From positions 1 through 10,890 of the forward strand of contig CAITNA010000206.1 in NCBI GenBank assembly GCA_903893675.1: a DNA stretch of 10,890 bases. The letters are read 5' to 3'. The notes below the pieces were generated by a model. The model made no database searches. It worked only from the letters and a program-made list of their open reading frames with translations, and was not told the DNA's origin. Made by a program: the position numbers and the translations under genes. The stretch's first letter is position 1. Every line of letters begins with the position of its first letter. Shown here piece after piece: positions 6,458-10,890 of this stretch. Origin of the DNA: an uncultured Micrococcales bacterium (lineage in GTDB: Bacteria > Actinomycetota > Actinomycetes > Actinomycetales > Microbacteriaceae).

Positions 6458-6473
6458 TCGAACAGATTTTCGA
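6458..6473. promoter_or_regulatory. LexA (SOS) box upstream of recA
   Basis: The plus strand reads TCGAAC-AGAT-TTTCGA. The actinobacterial/Gram-positive SOS box is TCGAAC-N4-GTTCGA, so 11 of 12 specified bases match. It is the only such site I found in the window and lies in the recA control region, 126 bases before the recA ATG. It should place recA-recX, and perhaps a weak upstream promoter, under LexA repression. Confidence 0.8.
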
Positions 6474-6496
6474 ATAAATCTTCGCCCCGCGTGTCG

Positions 6497-6724
6497 CTAA
6501 TTCGGCTTTTTGTTCTTTTGCGGCTTTCCGTGCCAGCGATCTTTGGGCACATCCATGGCGGCACAGATGGCCAGCCATACGTCGCGTGGGTCTTCGCCCG
6601 CATCCAAGGCAGCCTGGCCGGTCTTTTCGCCCAGGGGCAACAGAACCAGGTCGTTTAGCAGCACGGATGCGTGAACTTCGCCGAATTCATCGGCCATAAG
6701 CTCTTGGAATTGACTGAGGCGCAC
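6497..6724 (-). CDS. DUF3046 family small protein
   Basis: A 75-residue protein matching the actinobacterial DUF3046 family, which is commonly found next to recA and has no established function. The family pattern is clear: MRLSQFQELMADEFG at the N terminus, the VLLNDLVLLPLGEKTGQAALDAGEDPRDVWLAIC core and VPKDRW near residues 59-64, followed by a short basic tail (HGKPQKNKKPN). It starts at GTG (6724), chosen because the family begins MRLS; the next ATG at residue 10 would remove a conserved segment. It follows clgR by 15 bases with only a weak ribosome site, so it is probably co-transcribed with clgR from the RecA-NDp-type promoter at 7162-7184. No membrane segment, signal peptide or catalytic motif is visible. 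Confidence 0.88.
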   Translation of the reverse strand: MRLSQFQELMADEFGEVHASVLLNDLVLLPLGEKTGQAALDAGEDPRDVWLAICAAMDVPKDRWHGKPQKNKKPN

Positions 6725-6739
6725 TTAGACCCGGAAGGC

Positions 6740-7108
6740 CTAGCGGCCGGTGGTCTGGCGGTTCTTGGCCTCGGTGGCCTCTTTGGTGGTGCCAAGCAAG
6801 AAGCGGTCGAACTCGTCGAAATCGCCGTTTACCTCGGCAGTGACCGAGTCTGGGATGCTGTCTGGGACCTTGATGCCCTCGATCATGGCCATGCGGTCTG
6901 CCACTTCACGGAGGAGGACCGAAACCGGGGTGCCCAGTGCCTCTGCAAGCGAGCCGAGGATCTCAGAAGAAGCTTCTTTTTGGCCTCGCTCGATCTCGCT
7001 GAGGTAGCCGAGGGCAACGTTGGCGCGTGAGGCAACCTGACGAAGGGTCTGGTTTTGGCGCTGGCGGAAATCGCGAAGCACGTCACCGATTTCTTGACGG
7101 ATAAGCAT
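6740..7108 (-). CDS. clgR: XRE-family transcriptional regulator ClgR
   Basis: ClgR activates clp protease and related stress genes in actinobacteria; in Corynebacterium its known targets also include recR and hflX. The 122-residue protein opens with the family signature IRQEIGDVLRDFRQRQNQTL (3-22). A Cro/C1-type helix-turn-helix covers roughly residues 8-62, with the recognition segment in VALGYLSEIERGQKEASSE (31-49), the most diagnostic ClgR motif. The region after about 72 is divergent and polar. The C terminus is TTGR, so the Ala-Ala-type degron described for Streptomyces ClgR is not seen. The start is fixed by a strong GAGGAGG ribosome site 5 bases before ATG 7108. It sits between cinA and DUF3046-recA, the usual actinobacterial location, downstream of a RecA-NDp-type promoter. 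Confidence 0.92.
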   Translation of the reverse strand: MLIRQEIGDVLRDFRQRQNQTLRQVASRANVALGYLSEIERGQKEASSEILGSLAEALGTPVSVLLREVADRMAMIEGIKVPDSIPDSVTAEVNGDFDEFDRFLLGTTKEATEAKNRQTTGR

Positions 7109-7113
7109 CCGGG

Positions 7114-7120
7114 CCTCCTC
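7114..7120 (-). promoter_or_regulatory. Ribosome binding site of clgR
   Basis: The minus strand reads GAGGAGG, 5 bases before the clgR ATG; it is the strongest Shine-Dalgarno sequence in the window and settles the start of clgR. Confidence 0.8.
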
Positions 7121-7161
7121 TGACTGCCGAGCCGGCGGGTGCCGAACTCCTGATTCACAAA

Positions 7162-7184
7162 ACTCTAATGGCAGGTACCGACAA
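7162..7184 (-). promoter_or_regulatory. RecA-NDp (PafBC-type) promoter of clgR
   Basis: Read on the minus strand: TTGTCGGTA, 8 bases, TAGAGT. Compared with the RecA-NDp consensus TTGTCRGTG-N8-TAnnnT, eight of nine upstream positions match, the 8-base spacer is exact and the -10 fits. Transcription would start near 7155, giving a leader of about 47 bases that ends in the strong clgR ribosome site. By analogy with mycobacteria this should be switched on by PafBC after DNA damage, independently of LexA; no LexA box is seen in this intergenic region. Confidence 0.75.
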
Positions 7185-7207
7185 AAACCCCTCGGAAAGG
7201 CTAATAA

Positions 7208-7227
7208 TTCCCTGAATGTTCAGGGAA
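7208..7227. terminator. Perfect 9+9 palindrome between cinA and clgR: terminator or operator
   Basis: TTCCCTGAA (7208-7216) and TTCAGGGAA (7219-7227) are perfect inverted copies separated by TG. The element begins 5 bases after the cinA stop, where a terminator of ftsK-pgsA-cinA would be expected. On the minus strand it is followed by TTATTA, a poor U-tract. Its centre also lies about 60 bases upstream of the predicted clgR transcription start, a usual position for an activator site. The sequence does not settle which it is. Confidence 0.5.
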
Positions 7228-7232
7228 CGCGG

Positions 7233-7751
7233 CTACTTCGCTAGCAGCGAACTGAGCAGCACGACGGCGGCGTGCACGGTCGCCGCACGCACATCTGCGC
7301 GAGTGCCGGCAAAGTGGTGGTGTTCGATGTGAACATTGCCGTTCTGATCAACTGCAGCAATGAAGACCTCGCCGGGCTGGTGCTCGCCGTCGGCGTCTGG
7401 ACCGGCTACCCCGGTGGTGGCAAGGCCAATAGTGCTCGAAACTGAAACCAACCCAGCGTCGTGCAGAAGCATCTTTGCGCGCCAGGCCATTTCGGTTGCG
7501 GTCTGCGCGCTGACCGCACCGTGCTGCTCAATGGTGTCGGAACTGACACCAAGCAAGTGCATCTTGATCGAATTTGTGTAAGCGGTGATCGAACCTAGAA
7601 AAACTTTGGATGCGCCAGGCACTGAAACGATTGCGGCGCTAAGTGCACCACCGGTGAGTGACTCGGCAACAGCGAGGTGAAGCCCACGGCTTTTCATCTT
7701 CGGCACGAGCTCGGCGAGCATCTGCTCGGCTTCGACCAGATGCTCAGTCAT
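7233..7751 (-). CDS. pncC: CinA C-terminal family nicotinamide-nucleotide amidohydrolase
   Basis: A stand-alone CinA C-terminal domain (PncC family), which deamidates nicotinamide mononucleotide to nicotinic acid mononucleotide and so salvages NAD from the NMN made by DNA ligase. The 172-residue protein has AESLTGG (29-35), which carries the conserved active-site serine, the ITAYTNSIKMHLLGV segment (55-69), HGAVS (77-81) and the loop TGVAGPDADG (113-122) with a following PGEVFIA. The N-terminal molybdopterin-like domain of full CinA is absent, as is usual in actinobacteria, where the gene is often simply called cinA. It starts at ATG 7751, overlapping the pgsA TGA as ATGA, so the two are coupled. 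A palindrome follows its stop. Confidence 0.92.
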   Translation of the reverse strand: MTEHLVEAEQMLAELVPKMKSRGLHLAVAESLTGGALSAAIVSVPGASKVFLGSITAYTNSIKMHLLGVSSDTIEQHGAVSAQTATEMAWRAKMLLHDAGLVSVSSTIGLATTGVAGPDADGEHQPGEVFIAAVDQNGNVHIEHHHFAGTRADVRAATVHAAVVLLSSLLAK

Positions 7752-8293
7752 CGCTGCAACTTTCGCTCGGCATTTAGATATTGAAAACCACTGGCGAGCG
7801 TAGAGATAAGTGCCGCATACAAGATGACCAGCTGAATTACGCCGACCGGAGTCAGCCAGTCTGCGAGTGGCGAAAGGTAGAAGCCAATCGCGACCGACTG
7901 AAGCACGGTCTTAACCTTGCCCGAGCTTGAGGCCGCGACCACTCGTTTGTTGGCAACAATCAACCGGTATGCGGTGATGCCGAATTCGCGAATCAAAATC
8001 AGGATCGTGATCCACCAGTCGATGCGACCAAGGCTAGAAAGCGCAATCAGTGCGCCGCCGAGCAGGAACTTGTCTGCAATCGGGTCGAGCAGTTTGCCGA
8101 GGTTGGTGATCAGGTTCTTGCGTCGAGCAATCTGACCGTCGAGGCTGTCGGTGAGAATCAGGGCGATGAACGCGGCAACGGTTGCCCAGCGCTGAAAGCC
8201 ATTGCCCGAGTCGACTGCGAACAGCAGCCAGATGAAAAGTGGAACCAGCGCGATTCGAACAATCGTGATTAAGTTCGGCAGATTGATGCGCAT
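7748..8293 (-). CDS. pgsA: CDP-diacylglycerol-glycerol-3-phosphate 3-phosphatidyltransferase
   Basis: An integral membrane CDP-alcohol phosphatidyltransferase; the PgsA type makes phosphatidylglycerol phosphate from CDP-diacylglycerol and glycerol 3-phosphate. The 181-residue protein contains the complete family signature: Asp49-x2-Asp52-Gly53-x2-Ala56-Arg57-x8-Gly66-x3-Asp70-x3-Asp74, which binds the metals and the CDP group. Hydrophobic segments lie at about 8-26, 36-48, 75-87, 92-111, 130-146 and 151-168, consistent with the usual six helices. The MRINLPNLITIVRIALVP opening and the position between ftsK and cinA are typical of PgsA; other CDP-alcohol transferases have the same motif, so substrate specificity is from context. 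It starts at ATG 8293, whose A overlaps the last base of the ftsK stop (TAATG), and its own stop overlaps cinA. Confidence 0.93.
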   Translation of the reverse strand: MRINLPNLITIVRIALVPLFIWLLFAVDSGNGFQRWATVAAFIALILTDSLDGQIARRKNLITNLGKLLDPIADKFLLGGALIALSSLGRIDWWITILILIREFGITAYRLIVANKRVVAASSSGKVKTVLQSVAIGFYLSPLADWLTPVGVIQLVILYAALISTLASGFQYLNAERKLQR

Positions 8294-10890
8294 TAGCGGC
8301 GACCGGTTAGCGACCAGGCGTCTTCGCCGTCGTCGTCTTCATCGTCTTCGTCTACAACTCGGATGTGGTTCGCCGGGTCACCTGCAGCCAAAGACTCGAA
8401 GCCTGCAGAGTCGATCTCGGCAGCGGCCTGACGAACCTCAGGGGTCGAGTTGGCACCTGGCTCGCCGCGAAGCGATGCGAGCACCTGGGCCAACGCCTCT
8501 GTCTTAACAAGTACCTCGCGGGCTTTGCCGCCTTCACTCGGGCCGACGATTGAGCGAGACTCGAGCAGATCCATTAGGCGGCCAGCCTTGGCAAAACCAA
8601 TGCGCAGTTTGCGCTGCAGCATCGAGGTTGAACCGAACTGCGCATTGATGACAAGCTCGGCCGCCTGCAGCAATTCGTCGAGGTCCCCCCCGATGTCTTC
8701 TGCAACCTTGTTGACCTGCTTAACTTCTTCGGCGTCCTTGCGATACTCAGGCTGCATCTGCGCCTTGACGTGATCAACGACTGCCTGAAGCTCGGCCTCT
8801 GGCAGCCAAGCGCCCTGCACACGCATTGGCTTAGCTGTTCCCATTGGGCTGAACAGAGCGTCACCCTGACCAATGAGCTTGTCTGCACCGACCTCATCCA
8901 AGATGACTCGCGAGTCGGTAGCCGATGACACCGAGAACGCCAGACGGCTTGGCACGTTGGCCTTGATCAAACCGGTAACCACGTCGACCGAAGGGCGCTG
9001 GGTTGCAAGCACCAGGTGAATGCCAGATGCACGAGCAAGCTGAGTGATGCGAACGATTGAGTCTTCGACGTCGCGCGGAGCAACAATCATCAGGTCGGCG
9101 AGCTCATCGACAACGACGAGTAGGTATGGGTATGGCTGCAGCACGCGCTCGCTGCCCTCTGGCAACTTGATTTTGCCGGCAACGATGTCTTTGTTGAAGT
9201 CGTCGACGTGCTTGTAGCCGAACGATGCGAGGTCGTCGTAGCGAGCATCCATCTCTTTGACGACCCATTGCAGAATCTCGGCTGCCTTCTTCGCGTCGGT
9301 GATGATCGGCGTGATCAGGTGTGGAACCCCCTGGTATGCAGAAAGCTCAACGCGCTTCGGGTCGATGAGCACCATGCGAACTTCGGATGGCTTTGCGCGC
9401 ATCAGAATCGAGGTGATCATCGAATTGACGAACGACGACTTTCCGGCACCTGTCGCACCTGCGACCAATAGGTGCGGCATCTTGGCGAGGTTGGCAACCA
9501 CGAAGCCACCCTCGACGTCTTTGCCGACACCGATGGTGAGTGGATGTGCGCTCTCGGTTGCCGCCGCAGAGCGAAGTACATCGCCGAGTGAAACGATTTC
9601 GCGGTCGGTGTTCGGAATCTCGACACCGATCAGCGACTTGCCCGGAATTGGGGTGAGCAGGCGAACTTCGTTTGATGCAACGGCGTAAGCAAGGTTGTTG
9701 CTGAGGCGGCTAACGGCCTCGACGCGCGTGCCCGGAGCAAGCTCAACCTCGTAGCGAGTGACTGTTGGACCACGCGAGTAACCAACCACGCGAGCGGCGA
9801 TCTGGAACTCCTGGAATACGTTGTCGATGGCTCCGACGATTGCGTCGTTGGCAGCGGTGCGGGTCTTTGGCACGGTTCCGGCGCCGAGTACGTTCTTCGA
9901 TGGAAGAACGTATGGCTTCATGCGAACTGGCTTTGGCTTTTCTGCGACGGCTTCGCCGGGTGCGGTGTCAGCGTCGATGGCGCCGGCAGGTGCATCCGAG
10001 TTTTCGTGAGGCTCAGGCAGAACCGGAATCGGCTCGGTAGCAGGAGAAGCGTCGACAGAAGGAATCTCGTGCTCTTGCGTGGCGTTGAAGAGTTCGTCGA
10101 AGTTGTTGTCGGCATCATCGTCGCGAGGCTCAGTGATGATCGCCTGGTCGAATGCGCTGTCGAACTGGTCGCCCTCGGCCTTGCCGCGACGCCACCACGG
10201 CGCCTTGGTGCCATCGAAGGCATCTGGAATCTCGTCGATGACTTCTTCTTCGGCCTCGACGGCCTTGCCCTCGCCGAAAGCGAACTCGCGAAGCTCACGC
10301 AGACGCTCTGGGATGCGCGTTGGCGCGGTTTTGCTCATGATGAGCACCGACCCCAGGGCCACGATGGCCATAACCGGCACTGCTCCCCAGATGGTGATGG
10401 TGTTTAGCAGCGGCCACGAGATCAGCCAGCCGAACAGGCCGCCGGCGATGGTCAATGGCCAGGCGCCTGCACTTGGCTCAGGGTGCGTGCTGAATAGGTG
10501 GAAGAAACCTGAGACAGAGACCACGAAGAGGAACAAGCCAAAGCTGATTCGGGCGTTGTCTTTGACCGACGATGGGTTGCGCATCAGATAGATGGCGAAA
10601 ATAACCGCCACGACAGGCAGTGCGTAGGCCAACTTGCCAAAAAGCAGGCCGGCACTGTGGGCGTTTAGCTCTTTAGCGACATCGTTCTTGGCCAAGAACC
10701 AGGTGGTGACTGCCCCGATTACGCCAAGCAGGAAGATTGCGAACGGAAAGCCGTCGCGGCGCTCGTGCTTTTCGATCTTGTCTGGGCTGAGTGCGCGGGC
10801 GCCAGCGCCAACGGCGTGGGCAAGCACCATGTAGATGCGCACACCGAGGTTCTGTGGGTGGCCTTCGGCGGCAACCGACTTGCGCGGTGC
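8293..10890 (-). CDS. ftsK: DNA translocase FtsK (5' end beyond the window)
   Basis: FtsK is the septal DNA pump that clears and orients chromosome termini at division and activates XerCD. The frame is open to the right edge, giving 865 visible residues with no in-window start needed. A GTG at 10840-10842 is in frame but sits within conserved-looking sequence, so it is not the likely start. Visible residues about 49-66, 87-103, 115-132, 146-160 and 166-185 are membrane segments. A linker of about 150 residues, acidic and then Pro/Ala-rich, follows; it is short for FtsK. The beta motor has Walker A GATGAGKSS (nt about 9434-9460) and Walker B LLVVVDE (nt 9103-9123). The C-terminal gamma winged helix, with TSMLQRKLRIGFAKAGRLMDLLE, reads KOPS-type sites and binds Xer. 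The protein ends in an acidic run, VVDEDDEDDDGED. Overlaps pgsA by one base. Confidence 0.96.
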   Translation of the reverse strand, partial: APRKSVAAEGHPQNLGVRIYMVLAHAVGAGARALSPDKIEKHERRDGFPFAIFLLGVIGAVTTWFLAKNDVAKELNAHSAGLLFGKLAYALPVVAVIFAIYLMRNPSSVKDNARISFGLFLFVVSVSGFFHLFSTHPEPSAGAWPLTIAGGLFGWLISWPLLNTITIWGAVPVMAIVALGSVLIMSKTAPTRIPERLRELREFAFGEGKAVEAEEEVIDEIPDAFDGTKAPWWRRGKAEGDQFDSAFDQAIITEPRDDDADNNFDELFNATQEHEIPSVDASPATEPIPVLPEPHENSDAPAGAIDADTAPGEAVAEKPKPVRMKPYVLPSKNVLGAGTVPKTRTAANDAIVGAIDNVFQEFQIAARVVGYSRGPTVTRYEVELAPGTRVEAVSRLSNNLAYAVASNEVRLLTPIPGKSLIGVEIPNTDREIVSLGDVLRSAAATESAHPLTIGVGKDVEGGFVVANLAKMPHLLVAGATGAGKSSFVNSMITSILMRAKPSEVRMVLIDPKRVELSAYQGVPHLITPIITDAKKAAEILQWVVKEMDARYDDLASFGYKHVDDFNKDIVAGKIKLPEGSERVLQPYPYLLVVVDELADLMIVAPRDVEDSIVRITQLARASGIHLVLATQRPSVDVVTGLIKANVPSRLAFSVSSATDSRVILDEVGADKLIGQGDALFSPMGTAKPMRVQGAWLPEAELQAVVDHVKAQMQPEYRKDAEEVKQVNKVAEDIGGDLDELLQAAELVINAQFGSTSMLQRKLRIGFAKAGRLMDLLESRSIVGPSEGGKAREVLVKTEALAQVLASLRGEPGANSTPEVRQAAAEIDSAGFESLAAGDPANHIRVVDEDDEDDDGEDAWSLTGRR

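Noticed and set aside
6725..6760. GGCC/CCGG-rich inverted repeats around the clgR stop
   Set aside because: The stems are only 4 bases of self-complementary GGCC or CCGG with no U-tract, expected by chance in GC-rich sequence.

Overview
The window is an ordinary chromosomal core region of a high-GC Gram-positive bacterium (Actinomycetota). It most resembles a Microbacteriaceae-like lineage with moderate GC and a compact genome; this assignment comes from protein resemblance and gene order, not from a search. Supporting marks are the order ftsK-pgsA-cinA-clgR-DUF3046-recA-recX-miaB-miaA-dapF-(methyltransferase)-hflX, the actinobacterial proteins ClgR and DUF3046, a TCGAAC-type LexA box, RecA-NDp-type promoters and several apparently leaderless genes. 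I see no phage, plasmid, IS, CRISPR, rRNA or tRNA feature, and no convincing undescribed multi-gene system.

Layout (all genes on the minus strand except one). 10890-7233: ftsK (5' end cut by the window), pgsA and cinA/pncC, joined by 1- and 4-base overlaps as one transcription unit. 7232-7109: an intergenic region with a perfect 9+9 palindrome and a very good RecA-NDp (PafBC-type) promoter. 7108-6497: clgR and a DUF3046 gene. 6496-6332: the recA control region, with a near-consensus LexA box, an octamer tandem repeat, a small hairpin, a RecA-NDp-like promoter and a strong Shine-Dalgarno sequence. 6331-4671: recA and recX, 2 bases apart. 4660-2232: miaB and miaA, overlapping as ATGA, with a likely leaderless promoter over the end of recX. 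2212-1334: dapF, preceded by a hairpin around the miaA stop. 1308-703: a plus-strand RsmC/YbxB-like methyltransferase, convergent with dapF and divergent from hflX. 669-16: hflX, which breaks off after its N-terminal half about 42 bases from the window edge.

The genes fall into four themes: chromosome segregation and envelope lipid synthesis (FtsK, PgsA); DNA-damage and proteolysis control (ClgR, RecA, RecX); tRNA A37 hypermodification, where MiaA and MiaB act in sequence; and lysine/peptidoglycan precursor supply (DapF). The most interesting content is regulatory. Both clgR and recA carry RecA-NDp-like elements and recA also carries a LexA box, so two adjacent units appear tied to the LexA-independent damage response, with an uncharacterised DUF3046 protein in the first. 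The other point worth checking is the abrupt loss of HflX homology at the left edge.
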